NCBI GenBank assembly: GCA_028707655.1
Contig: JAQWAN010000029.1
Span: 1 to 12,274, forward strand
Length of the DNA stretch: 12,274 nucleotides
Direction of reading: 5' to 3'
Source: Bacteroidaceae bacterium
GTDB taxonomy: Bacteria; Bacteroidota; Bacteroidia; Bacteroidales; Bacteroidaceae
Shown here: one piece after another, positions 1 to 7,001 of the stretch
How the letters are laid out: each line of letters opens with the position of its first letter
How positions within the stretch are numbered: the stretch's first letter is position 1
The notes under the pieces: model-generated
The model's database searches: none
Seen by the model: the letters and a program-made list of their open reading frames with translations, nothing else
What the model was told of the DNA's origin: nothing
Program-made: the position numbers and the translations under genes

Positions 1-183
1 CTCTCCACTAGGGGTAATAAAGCCATTATTAACAAATTCATAGTCTTGGGTATGCAAACCTACCATAAAGCCGTAGTGATATCTACGTTGGTCAATATAG
101 GGGCGATACTGAACACGCTCCATCTGTGACATAACAGGTAGAGCCAGTATAACGAAACAAAGAAGAAGTAGTATTTTTTTCAC
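1..183 (-). CDS. PorT-like outer-membrane beta-barrel protein, N-terminal part (cut by window edge)
   Basis: The first 61 codons of a minus-strand gene are present; the rest lies beyond the left edge. The start is GTG at 181-183. No in-frame ATG lies between it and an upstream TAA, and starting at Met18 would remove the signal peptide. Residues 2-19 form a classic signal peptide (KK, then a leucine-rich core), with likely cleavage at VMS|Q. The mature start, with YRPYIDQRRYHYGF followed by a VGLHTQDYEF strand, resembles the first strand of the PorT/OMP_b-brl_2 family of small Bacteroidetes barrels. PorT of Porphyromonas is a T9SS component, but this broad family also has members without a T9SS role, so the exact function is inferred. 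A perfect TAnnTTTG box lies at 221-228. Confidence 0.65.
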   Translation of the reverse strand, partial: MKKILLLLCFVILALPVMSQMERVQYRPYIDQRRYHYGFMVGLHTQDYEFVNNGFITPSGE

Positions 184-220
184 GATATATCTATATTATG
201 CTTAAATAACGAATGAAGAA

Positions 221-228
221 CAAAGATA
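221..228 (-). promoter_or_regulatory. Predicted -7 promoter box of the PorT-like gene
   Basis: On the minus strand this reads TATCTTTG, a perfect match to the Bacteroidetes TAnnTTTG element, 38 bases upstream of the GTG start. The -33 position (about 248-251) reads TATG, one mismatch from TTTG, and lies inside a small inverted repeat, ATTCA/TGAAT, at 243-257. That repeat could be an operator but may be chance in AT-rich DNA. Confidence 0.6.
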
Positions 229-300
229 TTGCAAACAATAAGATTCACATAATGAATAAAAAAAATATTGATTAAATTTATATTAAAATCCGGTTCTTCC

Positions 301-331
301 TTTTAGAAAAAGAATAATTAAATTACATTTG
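301..331 (+). promoter_or_regulatory. Predicted promoter of the ferredoxin gene
   Basis: TACATTTG at 324-331 is a perfect TAnnTTTG -7 box. TTTT at 301-304 sits 19 bases upstream, at the position of the TTTG -33 element, with one mismatch. Transcription would start near 338, giving a leader of about 30 bases without a Shine-Dalgarno sequence, as is common in Bacteroidetes. Confidence 0.65.
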
Positions 332-367
332 TCGTCTATTTAGTATAAACCTATAAAATTTAAGAAA

Positions 368-538
368 ATGGCTTACGTAATAAGTGAAGACTGTATGGCA
401 TGTGGAACATGTCTTGACGAATGCCCAGTAGGCGCAATCTCAGAGGGCGATATCTATTCTATCGACCCTGAACTATGTGCAGATTGTGGAGCTTGTGCAG
501 AGGTTTGCCCAGCTGGTGCTATCTCTCCTGCAGAATAA
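368..538 (+). CDS. 2[4Fe-4S] bacterial-type ferredoxin
   Basis: This encodes a 56-residue cytoplasmic electron carrier that starts MAYVISEDC. Two CxxCxxCxxxCP motifs are complete: Cys9, 12, 15 and 19 followed by Pro20, and Cys37, 40, 43 and 47 followed by Pro48. Each set would bind one [4Fe-4S] cluster in the usual clostridial-ferredoxin arrangement, in which the first three cysteines of one motif pair with the last of the other. Length and the internal two-fold repeat are typical of the family. In anaerobic Bacteroidales such ferredoxins serve pyruvate:ferredoxin oxidoreductase, Rnf or hydrogenases; which partner applies here cannot be told. The gene stands alone between its own promoter and a strong terminator, so it is probably monocistronic. 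Confidence 0.96.
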   Translation: MAYVISEDCMACGTCLDECPVGAISEGDIYSIDPELCADCGACAEVCPAGAISPAE

Positions 539-565
539 TAGATCCACTAAAAGATTTATAGCAAT

Positions 566-600
566 AAAAAAGGACACTAATTGGATTAGTGTCCTTTTTT
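566..600 (+). terminator. Rho-independent terminator after the ferredoxin gene
   Basis: The perfect 11-bp stem AGGACACTAAT / ATTAGTGTCCT (571-581 with 585-595) has a 3-base loop. A-rich sequence precedes it and a T run follows at 596-600. The A and T tracts extend the stem and make it potentially bidirectional. Confidence 0.9.
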
Positions 601-651
601 ATTGTTATAGGAACTATAAATATGTATACAAAACAGCCAAATCAACAACAC

Positions 652-701
652 ACTTATAATATAAGTTAATAAATTAGCCAATTTATATGTTATAGAACAT
701 A
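652..701. repeat. Three consecutive short inverted repeats upstream of the 44-residue gene
   Basis: Three perfect inverted repeats follow each other: ACTTATA-A-TATAAGT at 652-666, TAAATT-AGCC-AATTTA at 670-685, and TATGTT-ATAG-AACATA at 686-701. The third covers the expected -33 region of the promoter whose -7 box is at 718-725. They could be operator sites. The stretch is very AT-rich, so some symmetry is expected by chance. Confidence 0.4.
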
Positions 702-717
702 ACTCGAATAAGTTTCG

Positions 718-725
718 TATCTTTG
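718..725 (+). promoter_or_regulatory. Predicted -7 box for the 44-residue protein gene
   Basis: TATCTTTG matches TAnnTTTG exactly. No clear TTTG element is present 19-21 bases upstream; that position overlaps an inverted repeat (686-701), which would fit a regulated promoter. Transcription would start near 732, leaving a leader of about 60 bases before the ATG at 791. Confidence 0.55.
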
Positions 726-753
726 TAGCACAATTAAAAGGATTATATAAACC

Positions 754-774
754 GTTCTTCAAAACGTGGAGAAC
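754..774 (+). promoter_or_regulatory. Leader hairpin upstream of the 44-residue protein gene
   Basis: GTTCTTC (754-760) pairs with GGAGAAC (768-774) around a 7-base loop. This gives seven pairs, one of them G-U. The hairpin ends 16 bases before the ATG and is followed by an A-run and AGAGGA, a plausible ribosome-binding sequence (unusual in this lineage). It may affect translation or RNA stability; this is inferred only. Confidence 0.4.
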
Positions 775-790
775 AAAAAAAAGAGGAATT

Positions 791-925
791 ATGAAAACAA
801 AGAAAACAACAAACGAGAATTTAGTAGCAAAGTTGAAGTATCAATTAAACCGCTACAAATCAATGAAAAACGGGGCAGCCTGCCAAACATTGAGTATGAA
901 AATTCAAAAGCTATCTGTTCAATAA
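791..925 (+). CDS. Unrecognised small basic protein, 44 residues
   Basis: The frame from ATG 791 to TAA 923-925 encodes 44 residues starting MKTKKTTNEN. I do not recognise a family. It has nine Lys, one Arg and one acidic residue, for a net charge near +9. Residues 11-26 look helical and amphipathic (LVAKLKYQLNRYKSMK). There is one Cys (Cys31) and no signal peptide or membrane segment. The composition would suit binding to RNA, DNA or the ribosome, but no motif proves it. Support for a real gene comes from context: a perfect -7 box at 718-725, AGAGGA seven bases before the ATG, and a strong terminator 43 bases after the stop. An alternative is that the transcript is a structured small RNA and the frame is incidental. 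Confidence 0.6.
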   Translation: MKTKKTTNENLVAKLKYQLNRYKSMKNGAACQTLSMKIQKLSVQ

Positions 926-967
926 AGCAACAGAAACTTTAAGCTGATTATTAAAACAACACTATAA

Positions 968-1001
968 AAAAGAGGGTAAATCAATTGATTTACCCTCTTT
1001 T
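968..1001. terminator. Bidirectional terminator between the convergent small gene and ROK kinase gene
   Basis: This is a perfect 34-base palindrome whose arms run from an A-tract through AGAGGGTAAATCAA to the centre (984/985). T-rich ends occur on both strands. It ends 27 bases before the ROK kinase stop codon and serves both converging transcripts. Confidence 0.88.
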
Positions 1002-1027
1002 AGTATCTTATAGTAGGTTAGAACCTA

Positions 1028-2008
1028 TTAAGACAAGTCTTTAATCTCCCAAGCCAAAGCACTAGCACCCAATACGGCTGCATCCGAATCTTTCAACTCA
1101 GAAATTAAAATTTTAGCTTTACCCTTGAAAATATTCAATATATTCTCATCCAACGCTTTCTTTAATGGATTCATGATGTAATCGCCAGATTTAGCCAAGC
1201 CACCAAATAAGATGATTGCTTCTGGACTAGAGAAAGCAATAAAATCGGCCAAAGCCTCTCCTAGAATCTCTCCAGTAAAGTTGAATATTTCACGAGCTAA
1301 TTTATCTCCCTTAACCGCTGCATCATATACATCTTTAGACATAATAGATTCAGCTGGTATATCGCGCAATAAACTAGCATCAGAATTAGCCTGTAGCATC
1401 TCACGAGCAGTACGAGCAACACCTGTAGCAGAACAATAAGCTTCTAAGCAACCTTTACGACCACAACCGCACATACGACCATTCTCACGGCGTACAACAA
1501 CGTGTCCAAGTTCACCTGCAAAGCCATCATGTCCATAAACAAGTTGACCATTGATAACAATACCACTACCTACACCCGTTCCAAGTGTAATCATGATAAA
1601 GTCTTTCATACCACGTGCAGCACCATATGTCATCTCACCAATGGCTGCAGCATTTGCATCGTTGGTTAATACAGTAGGGATGCTTAAACGTTCTTCAAAC
1701 ATGGCAGCTAAAGAGATAACCCCTTTCCAAGGTAAATTTGGAGCAAATTCAATAGTACCACTGTAATAATTACCATTCGGTGCACCTACACCAATTCCCT
1801 TAATCTTTTCAATGCCACCTTGTGACTGGATAAGTGGGAGTAAACGTTCGCAAACTGCATCCACATATTTATCAGCGGTTGCATGGATTTGCGTTTTAAT
1901 AGAATCACTAGCTAAAATAGTACCACGTGCGTCAACTATACCGAAGACGGTATTTGTTCCGCCTATATCAATGCCTACTACGTAGGGCTTCTCCATGTTT
2001 GAAGTCAT
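1028..2008 (-). CDS. ROK-family sugar kinase (probable glucokinase)
   Basis: This encodes a 326-residue cytoplasmic kinase that would phosphorylate glucose, and possibly N-acetylglucosamine or mannose, at the 6-hydroxyl with ATP. Visible motifs are the phosphate-1 loop DIGGTNT (14-20), the catalytic Asp in NDANA (Asp117), the phosphate-2 loop GTGVGSG (143-149), the sugar-binding ExGH (Glu166-His169), and the ROK zinc site made of His169 with Cys180, Cys182 and Cys187, followed by Glu189. There is no N-terminal winged helix, so it is a kinase and not a ROK repressor. Bacteroides fragilis RokA is a described ROK hexokinase of this kind; orthology is likely but untested. ATG at 2008 is preceded by GAGGA. 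The internal Met5 (MEKPYVVGID) is an equally reasonable start. The gene lies 112 bases downstream of the nuclease pair and may also receive read-through from it. Confidence 0.92.
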   Translation of the reverse strand: MTSNMEKPYVVGIDIGGTNTVFGIVDARGTILASDSIKTQIHATADKYVDAVCERLLPLIQSQGGIEKIKGIGVGAPNGNYYSGTIEFAPNLPWKGVISLAAMFEERLSIPTVLTNDANAAAIGEMTYGAARGMKDFIMITLGTGVGSGIVINGQLVYGHDGFAGELGHVVVRRENGRMCGCGRKGCLEAYCSATGVARTAREMLQANSDASLLRDIPAESIMSKDVYDAAVKGDKLAREIFNFTGEILGEALADFIAFSSPEAIILFGGLAKSGDYIMNPLKKALDENILNIFKGKAKILISELKDSDAAVLGASALAWEIKDLS

Positions 2009-2041
2009 AATATTGTCCTCTATTTAATATTTGTATTTATG

Positions 2042-2072
2042 CAAAGTACGTAAACTAGAATAACAATTCAAA
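2042..2072 (-). promoter_or_regulatory. Predicted promoter of the ROK kinase gene
   Basis: On the minus strand TTTG (2069-2072) is followed after 20 bases by TACTTTG (2042-2048), a -7 box one base shorter than the TAnnTTTG consensus. A second minus-strand box, TAACTTTG at 2100-2107, matches exactly but lacks a clear -33 element. Either could drive the kinase gene separately from the nucleases upstream. Confidence 0.45.
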
Positions 2073-2093
2073 ATAAATCACTCTTTTTCTTAC

Positions 2094-2105
2094 ACTTTGC
2101 AAAGT
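2094..2105. repeat. 12-bp perfect palindrome ACTTTGCAAAGT
   Basis: ACTTTGCAAAGT is its own reverse complement. It has no loop or T-tract, so it is unlikely to be a terminator. It overlaps the exact-match -7 box at 2100-2107, and TGCAAAGT recurs at 2040-2047. It may be an operator for the kinase gene, or simply reflect a TTTGCA start-site sequence. Confidence 0.4.
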
Positions 2106-2120
2106 TATATTTCAATAAAA

Positions 2121-4511
2121 CTATCGGATTAATAATTTACGAGCTGCATTATCATAACGTAAAATATATAATCCAGGCAACAATTTAATACGCACATTAC
2201 CAGCAGGCAATAATTGGTGATACACAGGAGCACCAGCAATGGTATAAATAGTTATCATCTGTTTTGTTTGCAAAGAGAGTGCAACAGCACCTTTAGTAGC
2301 TGTAACAAGCACTTCCTCTTGAGAAAGGTTCGTTACACCATCCGCTGTGTAATCACTAAGCGTGATATCATCTATGTTGATACGTTTACCGCTAATCTTC
2401 TCTATACGCACACGTACAGGAGAGGAGGTATTGATGGTATACGCATACTCTTGCAATTGTGTAGATGTTATTGTTTCTTGTCCCAATTCAATCCAATCTA
2501 CTCCAGCATTTATCGAATAAAGAACACGGATAGCCGCCGTAGCATCATTACCATAGCGAGCAGCATAGAAACGCAAAGAAGCAGCACCATTTGGTTTATC
2601 AAATTTACTCTCCACATAAGATCCAGAGGATAAATCGCGTCCCATACGAACAGCTAGATTGCCATGATGTGCATCTGCAGTAGAGCCCCAAAGTCCAGCA
2701 TCATTAAATTCCCAAGCACCCATAGAACAAGTAGCGGTACCTTTTGAGTAACTGCTTTTCGATCCCTGTTCAAAATCCTCTAAGAAAGAGATAGGTTCTT
2801 GCACAACACCATTAACGGTTAATTCCTCTTTTATTGCAGCATCGGCCGTTGTTAACAAAAGAGTAGATGCATCGGTACGAAGTGTAGAGGAGATAGGCAT
2901 ACGGACAGAAATAGTACCACCTGTTTTAGGAAGCATCACTTCTTGACTCCAATTAGCATTATCAACACTTAACTCAAAGGGAGCAGCAATGGTTGCAACA
3001 ATAGGGTCCTTTATATTCTCGGTAATTACCTCTACCGTCTTAACAGGAGCTTGTTGGTCAATGATAGCTACAAAATCTAACGAGCCATCGGGTAGATTAG
3101 TCGTTAATACAGATATAGGTGTTAATGTAGTTACTTTAACAAAATTAGAAACATTCTCACCTTGTGATACTTGATAGTAATAGGTATGCTCTGGCAATAC
3201 ATCGGTTACTGTATAGGTTACAGTAGGAGATGACACCTCCACAGGATAACCAGATATAACAGTTGTTTTGTCCGTATCAAAGAGGGTAAACGCACAAGTA
3301 CCCGACAATACAGGCGCCCATTGTGCCACGAAAGAGGTGGTTGTAATTTCTGAAGCAGCTAATGCAGGAATACCATCAACCGCCACAGCATGCAACTGAA
3401 CCGTTGTTGTTAAATCGCCACTAGTAATCACTAAATCGGTGGTCACATCTGCAACCGCAGAAGAGGTATACGTTATAACCACATCTGCTCCATTGTTAGC
3501 AGCCTCTTTGGTTAGCTGTGTAGTACTTAAAGAAAAGCCTGGTGCTTGCACAGAAAGTGTTACATCGGCTGTCAAATTTCTTGCAGAAATAGGCAGTACA
3601 TAGTCAACTGACCCATCTAACATAATCGCTCCTACTTCCACTAGACTCTGGTCAGCAGGAGAAAGGAAAATAGGTTCTGTACTTACATAGGTGTACCAAG
3701 GCGTATCCATCTTGGATCCCCAGATATACTCCGCAAGTTCAGGATAATCCACAAAAGGATTTCTATTTCCTTGAATACCGTATACTTTATTATTTCGTTC
3801 AATCTCAAAGGCACAAACAGGATCTTCTCGCGACCATTTAAGCATTAATTGTGTAGTCCAATCCTCAAAAACAGGATAGGTGTTATTATCGATCTGATTC
3901 ACAGAGTTACCTGTCCACATCTGATCAAAATTCTCATAACAAGTCACCATATACATATATATACGAGCAAAGTCGCCCTTATACTGATCTTCTGGTTCCC
4001 ATGCAGTAATCTCTCCACCTGGTCGGCTACTCGATTGACCCACCTTGATAGAACCATTATCGTAAGTTGTTTTACCATCCACTACTGCCATTGGCCAACT
4101 TCCTTTAGCGGAATTAGCACGTGAGTTAGAGGGGCGCAACTGTTGAATATCACGATAGGCTTGATTCTTAACACGTCCCCACCAACTCTTAGCAAAGGAG
4201 TGTTCAATATTCATGCCAGAGCCAGGGCCCTGTCCGTTTACACTAGCTTTCTCATTAGAATACATATCTACATAGTAGCCATCTTCGCCTACATCCACCT
4301 GACAAAAGCCAGACCATGTTTTGCCCGATCCGCTACCATATCCTAATACATCCGCTGTTCCAATTATCTGGTGAAGTGCGGTTTTTAACGCTGCTTTCTT
4401 TAATCCCTCTGCATTTTTATAATAATCTACTGGCGCTTCTTGCGCATATACAAAAAAAGGAATAAAGAAAAGGAGTGCCATGGCACTCCTGATCATTGAT
4501 AATTTTTTCAT
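2121..4511 (-). CDS. Secreted endonuclease I-family nuclease with T9SS-type sorting tail (second gene of tandem pair)
   Basis: This encodes 796 residues. A signal peptide spans 1-23 (MKKLSMIRSA..., cleavage near VYA|Q). The endonuclease I domain spans about 30-265. It keeps Asn101-x-Glu103-His104-Ser105, where His is the His-Me-finger base and Glu a predicted metal ligand, and also keeps Asn133, the GDFARIYMYM helix (179-188) and the closing NRNPFVDYPELAEYIWG. The core motif is weakened: Gln123/Gln124 replace the usual His-His/His-Asn, Asn129 the Asp, Lys136 the Arg, and Ala107 the Pro after HSF. An Ig-like module, an FN3-like module, a second Ig-like module and a jelly-roll-like module follow. 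The last 74 or so residues (PAGNVRIKLLPGLYILRY..., ending KLLIR) look like a T9SS type-A sorting domain. The predicted role is cleavage of extracellular DNA or RNA at the surface or in the medium. It starts two bases after the stop of its paralogue, so the pair is probably cotranscribed and coupled. Confidence 0.9.
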   Translation of the reverse strand: MKKLSMIRSAMALLFFIPFFVYAQEAPVDYYKNAEGLKKAALKTALHQIIGTADVLGYGSGSGKTWSGFCQVDVGEDGYYVDMYSNEKASVNGQGPGSGMNIEHSFAKSWWGRVKNQAYRDIQQLRPSNSRANSAKGSWPMAVVDGKTTYDNGSIKVGQSSSRPGGEITAWEPEDQYKGDFARIYMYMVTCYENFDQMWTGNSVNQIDNNTYPVFEDWTTQLMLKWSREDPVCAFEIERNNKVYGIQGNRNPFVDYPELAEYIWGSKMDTPWYTYVSTEPIFLSPADQSLVEVGAIMLDGSVDYVLPISARNLTADVTLSVQAPGFSLSTTQLTKEAANNGADVVITYTSSAVADVTTDLVITSGDLTTTVQLHAVAVDGIPALAASEITTTSFVAQWAPVLSGTCAFTLFDTDKTTVISGYPVEVSSPTVTYTVTDVLPEHTYYYQVSQGENVSNFVKVTTLTPISVLTTNLPDGSLDFVAIIDQQAPVKTVEVITENIKDPIVATIAAPFELSVDNANWSQEVMLPKTGGTISVRMPISSTLRTDASTLLLTTADAAIKEELTVNGVVQEPISFLEDFEQGSKSSYSKGTATCSMGAWEFNDAGLWGSTADAHHGNLAVRMGRDLSSGSYVESKFDKPNGAASLRFYAARYGNDATAAIRVLYSINAGVDWIELGQETITSTQLQEYAYTINTSSPVRVRIEKISGKRINIDDITLSDYTADGVTNLSQEEVLVTATKGAVALSLQTKQMITIYTIAGAPVYHQLLPAGNVRIKLLPGLYILRYDNAARKLLIR

Positions 4512-4513
4512 TC

Positions 4514-6895
4514 TTATTTGATTATAACTTTCTTAGAAGTATCGTTACCTACTACAATATACATACCACGAGGTAAAGTAATTGTTTTTGTTCCAGCTGC
4601 TACATCTTCGTTAAAAAGAGTCATTGCGTCTGCAGAATAAACTTTTACACGTTGGTCTATAGTAGATTCAAGAACTAAACGACCGTTAGCACAAAAAGCA
4701 TCTAATGTTTTAGAAGCAAGTGCGTTGTCTACACCACTCACATAGTCACTTAAAGTAACATCATCTAAACAAAGACGTTTACCATCTACTTGCGCAAATT
4801 TCAAACGTACTGGTGAAGATGTATTAATGGTATAGGTATATTCAGTAAGCGTAGTAGCTGAGATAACCTCACTACCAAGTTTTGTCCAATTATCTCCCTT
4901 ATCTACGGAGTAGAAAACATCGATAGTACCCTCTGTGTCACCACCGTAGCGTGCTATCTGGAAAGAAAGCGTAGAAGCACCATTCAACTTATCCTCTAAC
5001 ATGGTAATAGAAGAAGTAGCCGATTTACCGAATCTAACAGCAAGTTTTCCGTTATAACGGTCGCCTGACGAACCCCATACTCCTGCATCTACAAAATCCC
5101 AATTAGCAACAGAACCTTGCACTTCTTGTGTGTAGTAACCACCGCTAGTTGCAGCTTCAAAATCTTCTACAAACGAAACGGGTGCAGAAGAGATACCTGT
5201 AACATCCACTTCATCTCCTTCGGTAGTTGTAGTAGATGCATTTAATACAGCGGTATAAGAGCCCACACTAGTAGCAGCTAAACGTAAGTAGAAACTTTCT
5301 CCCGAAGCATCTAACAATAGGCTTTGTGCCCAAGTAGCTTTGTCTTTACTTATTTCAAAAGGAGCAGCAATAGTTACTGTTACATCCTCCGTTACATTTT
5401 CTGTATAAAGCACCACTTCTTTCATTTCTGAAGGAGAACCAGGAACAGCTGCAAAATCATAACCACCTGCAGGAGCAACAAAAGAGATTACCTTTTCTAA
5501 CTCTGGAGTAGATACTTCTACTACATTAGAGGTAACATCGCCATAGGTCAATTGATAGGTATAAGCTGTAGATGGTGTTAAACCTGCAACAGTATATGCA
5601 TTTAAAACAGCTGCTACTTCAACAGGGAAACCAGGCAATACACCGGTATCATCTGATACACTTAATGAATAGTTTACAGCACCATGCACATTAGTCCAGT
5701 TGGCTACAAAAGAGGTTGGTTTAATATCTTCAGCTGGTTGAGCAGGGATACCCTCCACAGCTTGTGCCGATAAACTTATCGTAGAAGTTACATTTGCATT
5801 GCTAATGGTCAAAGTGGTAGTTGCTACAGTTGCAGTAGTTGCAGAAAAAGTAACTGTTAAGTCAACACCTGTGTTTACCTGAGCAGCAGTTAATGTTGCA
5901 GCAGACAAAGAAAAATTAGTAGCATTAGAAACAGTTACAGTAACATCCTCTGTAAGATTAGCACCTTTCACTTGAATCACTTTAGCTAATGGTCTTGCAG
6001 TAGCGGTAAGGCCCATGTTGATAGAAGAAGCATCTACTGGAGTGGAAAGTTCTGGAACAACCTCACCACCTGGTTGCCAATCGGCAGACATTTTATCGCC
6101 CCAGATAAATTCAGCTAATTCAGGATAATCAATAAATGGATTTCTATTATGTTGATAAGCAGAAACAGCGTTATTTCTGTTTATCTCTTTATCACTAACG
6201 GGGTCTTGACGCGACCATTTAAGTAATAGGTTGATAGCCCAAGTAGTATAACAAGGATAGTCATCATTCGATAACATAGGGCTATTCCAAGAAGAGATAC
6301 GATTTTTATAACAAGCAGCCATATAGAAATAGGTACGTGCAAAATCACCTTTATACTCATCTACTGGTTCAAAAACAGTACCAGAATAACCAGGGAAAGA
6401 GCAGGGACCTAACTGACCTAATGGATGAACATCTCCATGGGAAGATACTTGCGACCCGCTATTGGTTTCACCATATGGATAGTTACTACGTTGTCCATTC
6501 ACTTTTCCATCGGTTGGATAGATGTGATAAGCATCACTTACCATTGGACTCGATTTGCCAAACCAACTCTTAGGGAATGAGTGTTCACGGTTGTAACAGT
6601 CTCCAATACTTGAATAACTACCACATTGATCGGAACCAAACGTAAACTTAGAAGTGGAATACATATCCCAAACGGTCCCATCAGCACGGCGATCTGAGGT
6701 TCTATAAACAGACCATAGTCCTGTATAACTAACTGTGGTGTGAGGACCTACAATATCGTGTAGAGCACTCAATAAAGGTTCTTTGTTTTTATTTAAAGCA
6801 CTGTCATAATAACCAGCTGGCGCTTGAGCCCAAGCTATGCCACAGGAAAACAGAACTAAAAACAAACAAAACTGACGTAAACTTTTTGTATTCAT
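4514..6895 (-). CDS. Secreted endonuclease I-family nuclease with T9SS-type sorting tail (first gene of tandem pair)
   Basis: This encodes 793 residues. A signal peptide spans 1-23 (cleavage near AWA|Q). The endonuclease I (EndA/NucM/Vvn) domain spans about 28-268. Its catalytic motif NREHSFPKSW is at 102-111 (Glu104, His105). The second family motif at 121-140 is well conserved: Asp121, His124, Pro127, Asp129, Asn133, Arg136, Asn138, Pro140. It closes with NRNPFIDYPELAEFIWG. Cysteines 91, 100, 165, 195 and 215 could form disulfides. An Ig-like module (about 285-375), an FN3-like module (376-460), a second Ig-like module (465-560) and a jelly-roll-like module (565-718) follow. A type-A-like T9SS tail spans 719-793 (LPRGMYIVVGNDTSKKVIIK). 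It should degrade extracellular nucleic acid with a divalent metal. It is paralogous to the next gene along its whole length; both share YTINTSSPVR in the jelly-roll-like module. LFSC near residue 18 is a poor lipobox, so lipoprotein processing is unlikely. Confidence 0.93.
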   Translation of the reverse strand: MNTKSLRQFCLFLVLFSCGIAWAQAPAGYYDSALNKNKEPLLSALHDIVGPHTTVSYTGLWSVYRTSDRRADGTVWDMYSTSKFTFGSDQCGSYSSIGDCYNREHSFPKSWFGKSSPMVSDAYHIYPTDGKVNGQRSNYPYGETNSGSQVSSHGDVHPLGQLGPCSFPGYSGTVFEPVDEYKGDFARTYFYMAACYKNRISSWNSPMLSNDDYPCYTTWAINLLLKWSRQDPVSDKEINRNNAVSAYQHNRNPFIDYPELAEFIWGDKMSADWQPGGEVVPELSTPVDASSINMGLTATARPLAKVIQVKGANLTEDVTVTVSNATNFSLSAATLTAAQVNTGVDLTVTFSATTATVATTTLTISNANVTSTISLSAQAVEGIPAQPAEDIKPTSFVANWTNVHGAVNYSLSVSDDTGVLPGFPVEVAAVLNAYTVAGLTPSTAYTYQLTYGDVTSNVVEVSTPELEKVISFVAPAGGYDFAAVPGSPSEMKEVVLYTENVTEDVTVTIAAPFEISKDKATWAQSLLLDASGESFYLRLAATSVGSYTAVLNASTTTTEGDEVDVTGISSAPVSFVEDFEAATSGGYYTQEVQGSVANWDFVDAGVWGSSGDRYNGKLAVRFGKSATSSITMLEDKLNGASTLSFQIARYGGDTEGTIDVFYSVDKGDNWTKLGSEVISATTLTEYTYTINTSSPVRLKFAQVDGKRLCLDDVTLSDYVSGVDNALASKTLDAFCANGRLVLESTIDQRVKVYSADAMTLFNEDVAAGTKTITLPRGMYIVVGNDTSKKVIIK

Positions 6896-6944
6896 TGCTA
6901 TTCTTAATTAATAATTAACTTCTAAATCTCTTCGCAAAGGGCGT

Positions 6945-6952
6945 CAAAGATA
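6945..6952 (-). promoter_or_regulatory. Predicted -7 box for the tandem nuclease operon
   Basis: On the minus strand this reads TATCTTTG, an exact TAnnTTTG box, 49 bases upstream of the ATG at 6895. No good TTTG is seen at the expected -33 position; TTTA at 6975-6978 is the nearest, with a 22-base gap. A weak or activator-dependent promoter is possible. Confidence 0.55.
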
Positions 6953-7001
6953 TAAAAAAGAATAGTTAATACGGTAAATAAAGGTATGACTTTTCTAACA
7001 A

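Noticed and set aside
477..659. 60-codon plus-strand open frame beginning inside the ferredoxin gene
   Set aside because: It overlaps the ferredoxin in another frame and runs straight through the strong terminator at 566-600. Its composition is that of translated AT-rich non-coding DNA.
1212..1766. Plus-strand frames at 1212-1439 and 1551-1766 inside the ROK kinase gene
   Set aside because: The minus strand here encodes intact ROK motifs; these are antisense shadows without independent signals.
2094..2105. Terminator between the second nuclease and the ROK kinase
   Set aside because: The 12-bp palindrome has no loop and no following T-run on the minus strand, so it does not look like an intrinsic terminator.
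2214..2633. 139-codon plus-strand frame antisense to the second nuclease, and similar frames at 2989-3174, 3849-4124, 4143-4346 and 6337-6573
   Set aside because: They are antisense to clearly conserved nuclease sequence, have no promoter-like box upstream, and encode Ile/Thr/Ser/His-rich strings typical of shadow frames.
4514..6895. Lipoprotein reading of the first nuclease, from Cys18 after LFS
   Set aside because: LFSC is a poor lipobox, a good signal peptidase I site (AWA|Q) follows directly, and a T9SS-type tail is present at the C-terminus.
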